A DNA stretch of 64,000 nucleotides from Streptosporangium roseum DSM 43021 (GTDB taxonomy: Bacteria > Actinomycetota > Actinomycetes > Streptosporangiales > Streptosporangiaceae), in contig NC_013595.1 of NCBI RefSeq assembly GCF_000024865.1, forward strand, positions 4,464,001 through 4,528,000, in the 5' to 3' direction. Shown piece by piece: positions 7,655-15,838 of this stretch. Within the stretch, counting starts at the first letter, position 1. The number at the start of each line of letters is the position of its first letter. Below the pieces are notes generated by a model. The model worked only from the letters and a program-made list of their open reading frames with translations. It did not search any database and was not told where the DNA came from. Both the position numbers and the translations under genes were made by a program.

Positions 7655-8830
7655 TTATGGTTCCCGTTGGAGACCATAACGGAGGGTCGCGAGGTCCGGC
7701 TTGCCATTGGGTAAAAGCGGTATTTCGGACATGACGACCAGCTCGGCGGGGGCGGCGTAGGCGGGCAGCCGTTCCTTGGCGAAGGCACGGAGCTCGGCCA
7801 GGGTCGGGGGCTCGGAGGAGACCACGACGGCGACCACCCGCTCACCCCATTCGGGGTCGGGGCGGCCGACCACGGCGGCGTCGGCGACCGCCGGATGCTC
7901 GGCCACGACGGCGGCCACGGCCGCCGCGACGACCTTCTCCCCGCCGGTGTTGATCACGTCGTCGGCCCGGCCCAGGACGCGCAGCCGCCCGCCGGCCAGG
8001 GAGCCGAGGTCGGAGGTGAGGAACCAGTCGCCGTCACGGGCGGCGGCGGTGAGGTCGGGGCGGAGCCGGTAGCCGGAGAACAGCACCGGGCCGGCGACGC
8101 GGACCCGGCCGTCGTCACCGACGCCGAGATCCACCCCGTCGAGGGGGACGCCGTCGTAGACGCACCCGCCGCAGGTCTCGCTCATGCCGTACGTGGTGAC
8201 CACCCGCGCGCCGGCGGCACGCGCCGCCGCCAGCAGGTCCGCGGGGGCGGCGGCGCCCCCCAGCAGGATCGTCCGGAAAACCGACAGGTCCGCCGGGAGC
8301 AGCCGGCGGAGCTGGGTCGGCACCAGGGAGACGTGATCGGCGCCGCTGGCGAGCACCGCCTCGGGGGAGAAGCCGTCGTGCACGATCGGCTCGGTCTCGC
8401 TCAGCAGCGAACGGACAAGCACCTGCAGCCCCGACACGTGGGAGGGCGGCAGGCAGCAGAGCCAGCGCTCGCCGGGCCGGGCGTCCAGGCGGCGCAGCGA
8501 GGCCGAGGCGGAGGCGCGCAGGGCCGCGGCCGGGAGCTGGACCCCCTTGGGGGTGCCGGTCGTGCCGCTGGTGGCGATGACCACGGCGACCTCGGGGGAG
8601 ACCCCCACGCCGTGCTCGTGCCGTACGCCGTTGACGTGGGTGGGGCGCAGCGCGTCGAGCGTGGCCCGCAGCGCCCGGGTGGGCAGGGCGGGGGACAGGG
8701 GCAGCACGGCGGGGCCCCGGCCGTCGAGCGCCGCGCCGACGGCCCGGAACAGCTCGGGGCCCGGCGGCAGCACGACGGCGTGCAGCTCCCGTCGCGGGCA
8801 AGGTTGCTCCGGGTGCGCGGAACCGGTCAT
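7655..8830 (-). CDS. menE: 2-succinylbenzoate--CoA ligase (MenE)
   Basis: A 391-residue AMP-forming ligase that activates o-succinylbenzoate to its CoA thioester in classical menaquinone synthesis. The adenylation signature TSGTTGTPKGVQLP (about residues 88-101), YGMSETCGG (A5 motif), the SDLGSLAGGRLRVLGRADD core (A7/A8) and the C-terminal NGKPD lysine loop (A10) are all present. It is shorter than the E. coli enzyme because of a compact N-terminus, as usual in actinomycetes. The ATG at 8830 is used, preceded in frame by a GTG at 8833; neither has a clear SD, so it may be leaderless. It is divergent from menD with 108 bp between starts, and the shared pathway supports both calls. Confidence 0.92.
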   Translation of the reverse strand: MTGSAHPEQPCPRRELHAVVLPPGPELFRAVGAALDGRGPAVLPLSPALPTRALRATLDALRPTHVNGVRHEHGVGVSPEVAVVIATSGTTGTPKGVQLPAAALRASASASLRRLDARPGERWLCCLPPSHVSGLQVLVRSLLSETEPIVHDGFSPEAVLASGADHVSLVPTQLRRLLPADLSVFRTILLGGAAAPADLLAAARAAGARVVTTYGMSETCGGCVYDGVPLDGVDLGVGDDGRVRVAGPVLFSGYRLRPDLTAAARDGDWFLTSDLGSLAGGRLRVLGRADDVINTGGEKVVAAAVAAVVAEHPAVADAAVVGRPDPEWGERVVAVVVSSEPPTLAELRAFAKERLPAYAAPAELVVMSEIPLLPNGKPDLATLRYGLQREP

Positions 8831-8938
8831 CACAGTCGTAAGGTTAGTGCCGACAAGCCGGACAACAGCCGAGGAGCGCCTCGGTGCAGCGGAAACGGAA
8901 CCGTCCCTCCGGGGGCGACGGCCAGAGGAGGCAGTGCG

Positions 8939-10594
8939 GTGAACCCCGCCACCGCGCTCGCGACGGTGCTGATCGACGAGCTCGTGCGCTGCGGCCTTAC
9001 GGATGTGGTCCTCGCGCCCGGCTCACGCTCGGCCCCGCTGGCCCTGGCCGTCCACGCCGACAGCCGGATCCGGCTGCACGTGCGCGTCGACGAGCGCTCG
9101 GCCTCCTTCCTCGCGCTGGGCCTGGCCCGGCGCGGCGAGCGCCCGGTCGCCCTGATCTGCACCTCCGGCACCGCGGCCGCGAACTTCCACCCGGCGGTCA
9201 TCGAGGCGCACGAGTCGGGGGTGCCGCTGCTGCTGCTGACCGCCGACCGGCCGCCCGAGCTGCGCGACACCGGCGCCAGCCAGACCATCGACCAGATCAA
9301 GCTGTACGGTACGGCGGTCCGCTGGTTCAGCGAGGTCGGCCTGCCCGAGGACCGTCCCGGCCAGGTCGCCTACTGGCGGTCGCTGGCCTGCCGCGCCTAC
9401 CAGCGCTCGCTGGGCCCGACCGACCCCGGCCCGGTCCAGCTGAACCTGTCCTTCCGCGAGCCGCTGATCCCCGACGGCGACGCCTCCTGGTGCGAGTCCC
9501 TGGAGGGTGACGCCAACGGGCCCTGGATCCGGGCCCGGGTGGCGCCCCCCGCGGTGGCGCTGCACCTGCCGCCGACCCGGCGGGGCGTGCTGGTCGTCGG
9601 CGACGGCGCCTCCAACGTGCGCAGATACGTCGCGGCGGCGGGCATGGCCGGCTGGCCGGTCCTGTCGGAGCCGAACGGCGGCGCCCGCTACGGCGACCAC
9701 GCAATGTCGACCTACCACTTCCTGCTCGGCACCCCCGAGTTCGCCGACCGGCACCGGCCCGAGCTGGTGGTCACCCTGGGCCGCCCGGGCCTGTCCCGGT
9801 CGCTGCTGAACTGGCTGAGGCACGCCGACGAGCACATCGTGGTCGCCCCCGACCTGACCCGCTGGCCCGACCCGACCCGCTCGGCCACCCAGGTGGCGCA
9901 GGCGGTGGAGATCCCGGTCGCGGCCGGCGACGACGCCTGGCTGCACTCCTGGCGCCGCGCCGACAACGCGGCCAGGGCCGCGATCGACGAGGTGCTGGAC
10001 GGCGCCGGGCTCAGCGAGCCGCGCCTGGCCCGCGACCTGGTGGACATGCTGCCCAACGGGTCGCTGCTGTTCTCCGGCTCCTCCATGCCCATCCGCGACC
10101 TGGACCAGGCGATGCGCCCCCGCAGGGGCCTGCGGATCCTGGCCAACCGGGGCACCGCCGGGATCGACGGCGTGGTCTCCACCGCGATGGGCGCGGCCCT
10201 GGCGCACAACGGCCCCGCCTACGCGCTGATGGGCGACCTGACCTTCCTGCACGACCAGAACGGGTTAATCCTCGGCCCCCGCGAGCCCCGCCCCGACCTG
10301 TGCGTGGTCGTGGTGAACAACGACGGCGGCGGGATCTTCTCGCTGCTGCCCCAGGCCGCGCTGCGCGACCCGTTCGAGCGGGTCTTCGGCACCGCGCACG
10401 GGGTGGACCTGGCCCACGTGGCCGCCGCCACCGGCACTCCGTACACCTTCGTCAGCGAGCCCGACCAGCTCTCCAAGGCGCTGCGCGGGGAGGGGCTGCG
10501 GATCGTCGAGGTCCGCAGCGACCGGGAGTCCAACGCGGTCCTGCACGCCATGATGCGCGACGCCGCCCACGCCGCGATCCGCGAGGTCATGTGA
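8939..10594 (+). CDS. menD: 2-succinyl-5-enolpyruvyl-6-hydroxy-3-cyclohexene-1-carboxylate synthase (MenD)
   Basis: A 551-residue thiamine-diphosphate enzyme that joins isochorismate and 2-oxoglutarate (succinic semialdehyde-ThDP) in menaquinone synthesis. It shows the N-terminal PYR domain with LAPGSRSAPLALA and RVDERSASFLALGLAR (including the MenD catalytic Glu region), TSGTAAANFHPAVIEA and TADRPPELRDTGASQTIDQ. The C-terminal ThDP domain has MGDLTFLHDQNGL and VVVVNNDGGGIFSLLPQA, the diphosphate/metal motif of MenD. The GTG at 8939 follows AGAGGAGG by 8 nt; the upstream 300 residues of the open frame are antisense to menE and are not used. A 9-bp-arm hairpin (10683-10712) lies downstream. 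Confidence 0.95.
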   Translation: MNPATALATVLIDELVRCGLTDVVLAPGSRSAPLALAVHADSRIRLHVRVDERSASFLALGLARRGERPVALICTSGTAAANFHPAVIEAHESGVPLLLLTADRPPELRDTGASQTIDQIKLYGTAVRWFSEVGLPEDRPGQVAYWRSLACRAYQRSLGPTDPGPVQLNLSFREPLIPDGDASWCESLEGDANGPWIRARVAPPAVALHLPPTRRGVLVVGDGASNVRRYVAAAGMAGWPVLSEPNGGARYGDHAMSTYHFLLGTPEFADRHRPELVVTLGRPGLSRSLLNWLRHADEHIVVAPDLTRWPDPTRSATQVAQAVEIPVAAGDDAWLHSWRRADNAARAAIDEVLDGAGLSEPRLARDLVDMLPNGSLLFSGSSMPIRDLDQAMRPRRGLRILANRGTAGIDGVVSTAMGAALAHNGPAYALMGDLTFLHDQNGLILGPREPRPDLCVVVVNNDGGGIFSLLPQAALRDPFERVFGTAHGVDLAHVAAATGTPYTFVSEPDQLSKALRGEGLRIVEVRSDRESNAVLHAMMRDAAHAAIREVM

Positions 10595-10682
10595 GGTCGC
10601 GGCGGGGGCGGTCCGGGCAGGACACGGTCGCCCTCCCCGGCGGGCCGCGGGATCCCGGGGCCGTGCGGACGGCGAAACCGGA

Positions 10683-10712
10683 CCCTCCGGGGCGCTCCGC
10701 CATCCCGGAGGG
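10683..10712. terminator. Hairpin downstream of menD
   Basis: Perfect 9-bp arms CCCTCCGGG (10683-10691) / CCCGGAGGG (10704-10712) with a 12-nt loop and no T-run. It lies between menD and the DedA gene and could be a terminator or attenuator. Confidence 0.4.
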
Positions 10713-10744
10713 AACGGCCTGGCTGACCCAATAAGGTGTCCGTC

Positions 10745-11380
10745 ATGCATGTCGACGAATGGCTCCAGGCGATTCCCCCGCTCTGGATCTGCGCCCTGGT
10801 CGGACTGGTGATCGGGCTGGAGAGCCTGGGCATCCCGCTGCCCGGGGAGATCGTCCTGGTCAGTTCCGCGCTGCTGGCGGCGCAGGGCGTGGTCAACCCG
10901 CTCTGGGTCGGGATCTGCGCCAGCGTCGGGGCCATCGTCGGCGACTCCGTCGGCTACGCCATCGGCCGCAAGGGCGGCAAACCCATGTTCGACCGGCTGG
11001 GCCGCAGGTTCCCCAAGCACTTCGGCCCGTCCCACATCGCCAAGGCCGAGCGCTACTTCGAGCGCTACGGCATGTGGACGGTGTTCTTCGGCCGCTTCGT
11101 CGCGCTGCTGCGCATCCTGGCGGGCCCGCTGGCCGGGGCCCTGCGCATGCCGTACTGGAGGTTCCTGACCGCCAACGTGCTCGGCGGGATCGCCTGGGCG
11201 GGCGGGACCACCGCGGTCGTCTACTACCTGGGCAGGGTCGCGGAGAAGTGGCTCAAGGGCTTCTCCTGGGCGGGGCTGGTGCTCGCGGTGCTCTTCGGCG
11301 TCGCGACCACGTTGCTCGTCAAGCGCCGGGCGGCCAGGATGGTCGCCCAGGAGGCCGAGGAGCCCGCGGGCGCGGTCTGA
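10745..11380 (+). CDS. DedA family membrane protein (SNARE-associated/VTT domain)
   Basis: A 211-residue multi-helix membrane protein. The VTT/DedA landmarks are present: ESLGIPLPGEIVLVSSALLA in the first re-entrant segment (residues 22-41, with the conserved Glu), GDSVGYAIGRKGGK, and FFGRFVALLRILAGPLAGALRMP with the conserved Arg pair. DedA proteins are thought to move lipids such as undecaprenyl phosphate or phosphatidylethanolamine across the membrane; which lipid this one handles cannot be read from sequence. Both the GTG at 10736 and the ATG at 10745 are possible; AAGGTG sits well for the ATG. A second DedA paralogue lies at 44456. The stop codon is the first base of a conserved element shared with the dnaK promoter region. 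Confidence 0.88.
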   Translation: MHVDEWLQAIPPLWICALVGLVIGLESLGIPLPGEIVLVSSALLAAQGVVNPLWVGICASVGAIVGDSVGYAIGRKGGKPMFDRLGRRFPKHFGPSHIAKAERYFERYGMWTVFFGRFVALLRILAGPLAGALRMPYWRFLTANVLGGIAWAGGTTAVVYYLGRVAEKWLKGFSWAGLVLAVLFGVATTLLVKRRAARMVAQEAEEPAGAV

Positions 11381-11411
11381 CTACCAGACCTGGGGATGTG
11401 GAGCCCGCGGT
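11380..11411 (+). promoter_or_regulatory. Stress element, copy 1 (upstream of 17M-like gene)
   Basis: Reads ACTACCAGACCTGGGGATGTG (21 nt; 20 quoted plus final G) followed by GAGCCCGC. It matches the site at 12339 upstream of dnaK in 16 of the first 21 positions, then again in AGCCCGC after a 2-nt gap. It lies 48 bp before the start codon at 11459. Confidence 0.5.
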
Positions 11412-11458
11412 GATGCGGTCACGGTGAGGGAGTACGACTCACCGTGAAGGGAAGCGCC

Positions 11459-11971
11459 ATGCGCACTGACGACACTTCGATCGCCTACGAACCGGTGGCC
11501 TCCTACAACACCTACCTGGAGGCTCAGAAAGCCGTCGACTATCTTTCCGACCAGAAGTTCCCGGTCGAGCACGCCAAGATCGTCGGAACGGACCTCAGGC
11601 TCGTCGAAAAGGTGCTCGGGCGGCTGACCTACCTGCGCGCCGCCGGCATGGGAGCGGCGACGGGCGCCTGGATCGGCCTGCTGATCGGCCTGTTCCTGGC
11701 GATCTTCACCCCCGGACGGTTCCCCTTTCTCCTGGTGCTGTGGGCACTGGTCTGGGGCGCGATCGCGGGAGCGATCTTCGGGCTGATCGGCCACGCGCTG
11801 ACCGGCGGCAAACGGGATTTCCTGTCCTCCAGCTCGATCGTCGCCAACCGGTACCAGGTGCTGGTCACGACCGACCGCGCGGCGGAGGCGCGCAGGCTCC
11901 TGGAGGTCGGCACCCCGCAGGCCGCGCAGGTCCCCCAGACTCCGCAGACCCCGCACACTCCGCAGTTCTAG
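11459..11971 (+). CDS. General stress protein 17M-like membrane protein
   Basis: A 170-residue protein. Residues about 12-50 (YNTYLEAQKAVDYLSD, FPVEHAKIVGTDLR) match the GSP17M-like (YflT-type) domain. A glycine-rich membrane hairpin follows (GAWIGLLIGLFLAIFTPG and LVWGAIAGAIFGLIGHALTGG, about 65-120), then a soluble strand-rich piece with ANRYQVLVTT and a C-terminal PQTPQTPHTPQF repeat tail. Proteins of this type are induced by general stress in Gram-positive bacteria, and the molecular role is not known. The ATG at 11459 has AAGGGA 7 nt upstream; the GTG at 11444 is less likely. It shares an upstream sequence element with dnaK, which supports a stress role here. Confidence 0.75.
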   Translation: MRTDDTSIAYEPVASYNTYLEAQKAVDYLSDQKFPVEHAKIVGTDLRLVEKVLGRLTYLRAAGMGAATGAWIGLLIGLFLAIFTPGRFPFLLVLWALVWGAIAGAIFGLIGHALTGGKRDFLSSSSIVANRYQVLVTTDRAAEARRLLEVGTPQAAQVPQTPQTPHTPQF

Positions 11972-11986
11972 CGGGACGGTCCGCGC

Positions 11987-12118
11987 CGACCGCGCCGGCC
12001 GTCCCGACCGCGCCGGCCGTCCCGACCGCGCCGGCCGTCCCGACCGCGCCGGCCGTCCCGACCGCGCCGGCCGTCCCGACCGCGCCGACCGCGCTGGCCG
12101 TCCCGACTGCGTCGGCCG
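11987..12118. repeat. 18-bp tandem repeat (minisatellite)
   Basis: Unit CGACCGCGCCGGCCGTCC: five perfect copies in 11987-12076. A half unit follows, then one copy with a single mismatch (12086-12103) and one diverged partial copy (12104-12118). It lies between the 17M-like gene and dnaK, starting 16 bp after the stop codon. In one frame it reads as a Pro-Thr-Ala-Pro-Ala-Val repeat, but no start or SD supports translation. Confidence 0.9.
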
Positions 12119-12413
12119 CGACGGCCGTGCGGTCCTCGCGCCCTCCGCGGCTCCAGCGGGACGGGCCCGCGGCGGGAGAGGGCCTCCAGGCGGTGGTGGC
12201 GCGCGCCCGCGCCGCCCCCGGGGCCGCGGCGCCCTCGGGTCCCGCGCCGTCCCCCTCCCGGTACGGCGCCGCCGCGAGGAGGCGGCCGCCCGCCTGCTCC
12301 GGCGTCCCACCCGGACCCCCGGCCCGCGGAGGGACAGAACTACAAGGTTTGAGGATGTGACAAGCCCGCCGGAGGACGAACGTCGGCGGTACAGCGCACA
12401 CTGGAGGTCAGAA
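12119..12413. other. dnaK upstream region
   Basis: With the minisatellite it forms a 440-bp gap. The right part holds the stress element at 12339. I see neither a CIRCE element (TTAGCACTC-N9-GAGTGCTAA) nor a HAIR element (CTTGAGT-N7-ACTCAAG), so neither HrcA nor HspR control is supported by sequence. Confidence 0.5.
12339..12371 (+). promoter_or_regulatory. Stress element, copy 2 (upstream of dnaK)
   Basis: Begins ACTACAAGGTTTGAGGATGT, then GACAAGCCCGCC. It parallels the site at 11380-11411 (consensus ACTACNAGNYYTGRGGATGTG, then AGCCCGC). The dnaK start lies 42 bp downstream. It is a candidate shared promoter or activator site for the heat-shock operon. Confidence 0.5.
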
Positions 12414-14315
12414 ATGGCTAGAGCTGTCGGGATCGACCTCGGCACGACCAACTCGGTGATCGCCACGATGGAGGGTAGCCAGCCCACGGTGATCCCCAAC
12501 GCCGAGGGATCCCGGACGACGCCGTCGGTCGTGGCCTTCACCGAGCAGGGCGAACGCCTGGTCGGGCAGCTGGCCCGGCGTCAGGCCATCCTCAACCCCA
12601 AGGGCACGATCTACTCCGCCAAGCGGTTCATCGGGCGCCGCTTCGACGAGGTCACCAGCGAGATGAACGCCGTGTCGTTCGACGTGGTGCCCGGCCCGGA
12701 CGGGGCCGTGCGCTTCGACGTCCACGGCAAGCTGTACGCGCCGGAGGAGATCGCCGCCCAGGTCCTGCGCAAACTGGTCGACGACGCCTCGAAGTTCCTC
12801 GGAGAGAAGATCACCGAGGCGGTCATCACGGTGCCCGCCTACTTCAACGACTCCCAGCGCCAGGCGACCAAGGACGCCGGGAAGATCGCGGGCCTGGAGG
12901 TGCTGCGGATCGTCAACGAGCCGACCGCGGCCGCCCTCGCCTACGGCATGGACCGCAAGGAGAACGAGACCGTCCTCGTCTTCGACCTGGGCGGCGGGAC
13001 GTTCGACGTCAGCATCCTCACCATCGGCGACGGCGTCGTCGAGGTACGGTCGACCTCGGGCGACACCCACCTGGGTGGCGACGACTTCGACCGGCGCATC
13101 GTCGACTATCTCGCCGACGAGTTCCAGCGGGACAACGGCATCGACCTGCGCAACGACCCCCAGGCGCTGCAGCGGCTGTTCGAGGCGGCGGAGAAGGCCA
13201 AGGTCGAGCTGTCCTCGGTCACCCAGACGCAGATCAGCCTGCCCTTCATCACAGCGGACGCCTCCGGCCCCAAGCACCTCAACACCACGCTGCGGCGGGC
13301 GACGTTCGAGGAGATGACGGCCGACCTCCTGGAACGCTGCAAGGGCCCGGTGGAGCAGGCGATAGCCGACGCCAAGCTCTCCTCCAACGACATCGACGAG
13401 GTGATCCTGGTGGGCGGCTCGACCAGGATGCCCGCCGTGCAGAACCTGGTGCGCCGCATGACCGGCGGCAAGGACCCGAACATGACGGTCAACCCCGACG
13501 AGGTCGTGGCGCTGGGCGCCGCGGTCCAGGCGGCCGTCATCAAGGGTGAGCTGCAGGACGTCGTCCTGCTCGACGTGACGCCGCTCTCGCTCGGCATCGA
13601 GACGCTCGGCGGGATCATGACCAAGGTCATCGAGCGCAACACGACGATCCCGGCCCGCCGTACCGAGGTGTTCAGCACCGCCGAGGACAACCAGAGCGCC
13701 GTCGACGTCGTGGTGCTCCAGGGGGAGCGCGAACGCGCCGCCGACAACCGGGCCCTGGGCCGGTTCCGGCTGGAGAACATCAGGTCCGCGCCGCGCGGCG
13801 AGCCCCAGGTGGAGGTGACCTTCGACGTCGACGCGAACGGCATCGTGAACGTCTCGGCCAGGGACAAGGACACCAACGCCGAGCAGCGCATCACCATCAG
13901 CGAGAGCTCCAACCTTGACCAGAGCGAGGTCGAGCGCATGGTCTCCGACGCCGAGCAGCACCGTGAGGAGGACGTGCGGCTGCGGCAGGCGGTCGACGCG
14001 CGCAACGAGCTCGACAGCGCCGCCTACCAGGTGGAACGGCGGCTGAACGAGCTGGGCGAGGCGGTGCCCGTCCATGAGAAGGCGCGGGCCGAGATGCTCG
14101 TCAACGACGCCCGGGACGCGGTCAAGCAGCAGGACACCCCGGTCGACCGGCTCCGGTCCCTGACCTCCGAGCTGCAGCAGGTCTACCAGAGCCTCGCCGT
14201 CGCCTCCGCGGGCCAGCCGGCGGGAGCCGGGCCGGGAGCCCAGGGCTCCCAGGACGCTCGGGGCGGTGGCGGGGACGACGACGTCATCGACGCGGAGTTC
14301 ACGACCGATGAGTGA
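12414..14315 (+). CDS. dnaK: Chaperone DnaK (Hsp70)
   Basis: A 633-residue Hsp70 that binds exposed hydrophobic peptides under ATP control with DnaJ and GrpE. The N-terminal GIDLGTTNSVIA phosphate loop, VITVPAYFNDSQRQATKDAG, the LVFDLGGGTFDVSIL connector, VILVGGSTRMPAVQ and the VTPLSLGIETLGG linker/substrate-domain start are all present. The C-terminus is short and ends DDDVIDAEFTTDE, close to the classical EEVD-like acidic tail of bacterial DnaK. The ATG at 12414 has CTGGAGG 7 nt upstream. It opens a seven-gene chaperone/redox operon; its last 8 nt overlap grpE. This operon carries cbpA/cbpM rather than a zinc-finger DnaJ, so the genome may have another dnaK locus (inference). Confidence 0.96.
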   Translation: MARAVGIDLGTTNSVIATMEGSQPTVIPNAEGSRTTPSVVAFTEQGERLVGQLARRQAILNPKGTIYSAKRFIGRRFDEVTSEMNAVSFDVVPGPDGAVRFDVHGKLYAPEEIAAQVLRKLVDDASKFLGEKITEAVITVPAYFNDSQRQATKDAGKIAGLEVLRIVNEPTAAALAYGMDRKENETVLVFDLGGGTFDVSILTIGDGVVEVRSTSGDTHLGGDDFDRRIVDYLADEFQRDNGIDLRNDPQALQRLFEAAEKAKVELSSVTQTQISLPFITADASGPKHLNTTLRRATFEEMTADLLERCKGPVEQAIADAKLSSNDIDEVILVGGSTRMPAVQNLVRRMTGGKDPNMTVNPDEVVALGAAVQAAVIKGELQDVVLLDVTPLSLGIETLGGIMTKVIERNTTIPARRTEVFSTAEDNQSAVDVVVLQGERERAADNRALGRFRLENIRSAPRGEPQVEVTFDVDANGIVNVSARDKDTNAEQRITISESSNLDQSEVERMVSDAEQHREEDVRLRQAVDARNELDSAAYQVERRLNELGEAVPVHEKARAEMLVNDARDAVKQQDTPVDRLRSLTSELQQVYQSLAVASAGQPAGAGPGAQGSQDARGGGGDDDVIDAEFTTDE

Positions 14316-14357
14316 CGCATCCGAGCGGGAACCGATGAGTGACGCGTCCGAGCGGGA
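14304..14357. repeat. 27-bp tandem duplication across the grpE start
   Basis: The 27-bp unit beginning ACCGATGAGTGACGC occurs at 14304-14330 and 14331-14357 with a single A/G difference. It carries the ATG each time, so it duplicates the start codon and nine residues. Confidence 0.9.
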
Positions 14358-14838
14358 AGAGACCGTCCCGGAGGGCGCCGAGGGAGCCCCCGCGGACGTG
14401 GCCGAGCTCCAGCAGCGGATCATCGAGCTGGAGGACCGGTGGCGGCGCGCCCTGGCCGATCTCGACAACCTGCGCAAGCGGGTCAGCCGCGACGCCGAAC
14501 GGGTGCGGGCGGAGGAGCGGGCGCGGGCCGCCGCCGAATGGCTGCCCGTGCTGGACAACCTGGAACGCGCGCTGGAGCACGCCGAAAGCGATCCGCCCTC
14601 CATCATCGAAGGGCTGCGGGCGATCCGGGACCAGGCCCAGGACGTGCTCGCCCGCCTGGGCTTCCCGCGCCGTGACGACGCCGGGACGGCCTTCGACCCG
14701 GCCCGGCACGAGGCGGTGGCCACACTCGCCCAGGAGGGCGTCCCCGAGGGGACGGTCCTGCACGTGGTACGGCCCGCCTACGGAGACGGCGACCGGCAAC
14801 TGCGGCCCGCGCTGGTCGTGGTGGCCAGGGAGGGATGA
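14308..14838 (+). CDS. grpE: Nucleotide exchange factor GrpE
   Basis: A 176-residue exchange factor that releases ADP from DnaK. It has a disordered acidic N-terminus, a long coiled coil (AELQQRIIELEDRWRRALAD, about 32-51, then DNLRKRVSRDAER), the four-helix part with WLPVLDNLERALEHAE and the C-terminal beta-wing with FDPARHEAV and VRPAYGDGDRQLRPA, all typical of GrpE. The start overlaps dnaK by 8 nt. The first nine codons are tandemly duplicated, so two equivalent starts exist, at 14308 and 14335 (MSDASERE twice). The stop overlaps the DnaJ start (ATGA), which implies coupling. Confidence 0.93.
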   Translation: MSDASEREPMSDASEREETVPEGAEGAPADVAELQQRIIELEDRWRRALADLDNLRKRVSRDAERVRAEERARAAAEWLPVLDNLERALEHAESDPPSIIEGLRAIRDQAQDVLARLGFPRRDDAGTAFDPARHEAVATLAQEGVPEGTVLHVVRPAYGDGDRQLRPALVVVAREG

Positions 14839-15788
14839 TGGCCACCACGACCCGCGACTTCTACGAGAGTCTTGGAGTGTCGAGGGACGCCGGCCAGGAT
14901 GAGATCCAGAGCGCCTACCGCAAGCTCGCGCGGACCTACCATCCCGACGTCAACAAGGACCCGGGTGCCGAGGATCGTTTCAAGGAGATCTCGGAGGCCT
15001 ACAGCGTCCTGTCCGACCCCGCGACGCGCCGCCGCTACGACGCGTTCGGGCCCGACTTCCGCCAGGTGCCCGAAGACGTGGACCCGGACACCTGGGCCCG
15101 CGCCAGAGCCGGTCGGGGCGCGCGGGGCAGGCGGCCGGGAGCCGGGGCCGGGGCCGGTCCGGGCGGGCCGGCGGGTTTCGGGGAGGGCGTCGACTTCGAG
15201 GACCTCCTGGAGGGCCTGTTCTCCGGTAGGGGCGGCGGCCGGGCGGGCCGGGGCTGGGGGCCGATCCCCGGCGCCGACCAGGAGGCCGAGATCGAGCTCA
15301 CCGTGGAGGAGGCCTACCGGGGCGGCCGCCGTTCGATCACCGTGGGCGGCCGCCGGATCGACGTCAACATCCCGGCGGGCGTGACCGACGGGCAGCGCAT
15401 CCGGCTGGCGGGGCAGGGCGGCCGGGGCAGTGACGGAGCCGCCGCCGGAGATCTCTACCTGATCGTCAGGATCGCGCCGCACCCCCGCTACCGGGTCGAG
15501 GGGCGCGACATCCGCGTCCAGCTCCCGGTCACCCCGTGGGAGGCGGCGCTGGGCGCGTCCGTCGCCGTCGACACCCCGGCCGGCGAGGCCAAGGTCAAGG
15601 TGCCCGCCGGGAGCTCCAGCGGCCGGAGGCTGCGGCTGCGCGGCCGGGGGATGCCGAACCCGCGGGGCACGCCGGGAGACCTGTTCGCCGAGGTTCGGAT
15701 CATGGTTCCGGCCGCGCTGTCGGACGAGGAGCGGCGGCTGTTCGAGCAGCTCGCCGCGGTCTCGACGTTCGACCCGAGGAGGCGGTGA
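14835..15788 (+). CDS. cbpA: DnaJ/CbpA-type J-domain co-chaperone (no zinc finger)
   Basis: A 317-residue class II Hsp40. It has a J domain at residues 7-72 with the HPD motif (YHPDVNKDP), a Gly/Arg-rich region 85-145, and the two C-terminal beta domains (GGRRIDVNIPAGVTDGQRIR, RVEGRDIRVQLPVTPWEAALG, GMPNPRGTPGDLFAEV). The four-CxxCxGxG zinc domain of true DnaJ is absent, which makes it CbpA-like. It stimulates the DnaK ATPase and delivers clients. It overlaps grpE by four bases. The last codons, Pro-Arg-Arg-Arg-stop, are written by the SD sequence of the next ORF. The presence of a CbpM-type gene downstream supports the CbpA assignment. Confidence 0.92.
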   Translation: MMATTTRDFYESLGVSRDAGQDEIQSAYRKLARTYHPDVNKDPGAEDRFKEISEAYSVLSDPATRRRYDAFGPDFRQVPEDVDPDTWARARAGRGARGRRPGAGAGAGPGGPAGFGEGVDFEDLLEGLFSGRGGGRAGRGWGPIPGADQEAEIELTVEEAYRGGRRSITVGGRRIDVNIPAGVTDGQRIRLAGQGGRGSDGAAAGDLYLIVRIAPHPRYRVEGRDIRVQLPVTPWEAALGASVAVDTPAGEAKVKVPAGSSSGRRLRLRGRGMPNPRGTPGDLFAEVRIMVPAALSDEERRLFEQLAAVSTFDPRRR

Positions 15789-15838
15789 TGGCCTGCCCGC
15801 ACGCGCGGGCCCGGCGTCCCGCGAGGAGGCGGCGATGA
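15788..15838 (+). CDS. Possible 16-residue Arg-rich mini-ORF
   Basis: ATG at 15788 overlaps the cbpA stop (TGATG) and follows GAGGAGGCGGTG. It reads MACPHARARRPARRRR and stops at 15836-15838, overlapping the next ATG. It includes a 6-bp hairpin (GCCCGC/GCGGGC, 15795-15810). Translation is plausible because of coupling and an excellent SD, but it may be only a re-initiation spacer. Confidence 0.35.
   Translation: MACPHARARRPARRRR

Noticed and set aside
7895..8938. A 348-codon N-terminal extension of MenD
   Set aside because: It is antisense to menE and has no conserved sequence; the SD-backed GTG at 8939 begins the MenD PYR domain.
11987..12118. Possible CRISPR array
   Set aside because: The 18-bp units are directly adjacent with no spacers, and no cas genes are in the window.
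12119..12413. CIRCE or HAIR heat-shock operator before dnaK
   Set aside because: Neither consensus is present on either strand.
12408..14723. 771-codon open frame antisense to dnaK/grpE
   Set aside because: It is a GC-skew shadow of dnaK: low-complexity, Leu/Val/Gly/His-rich text without motifs or SD. The same holds for the 883-codon frame antisense to clpB (16094-18745).
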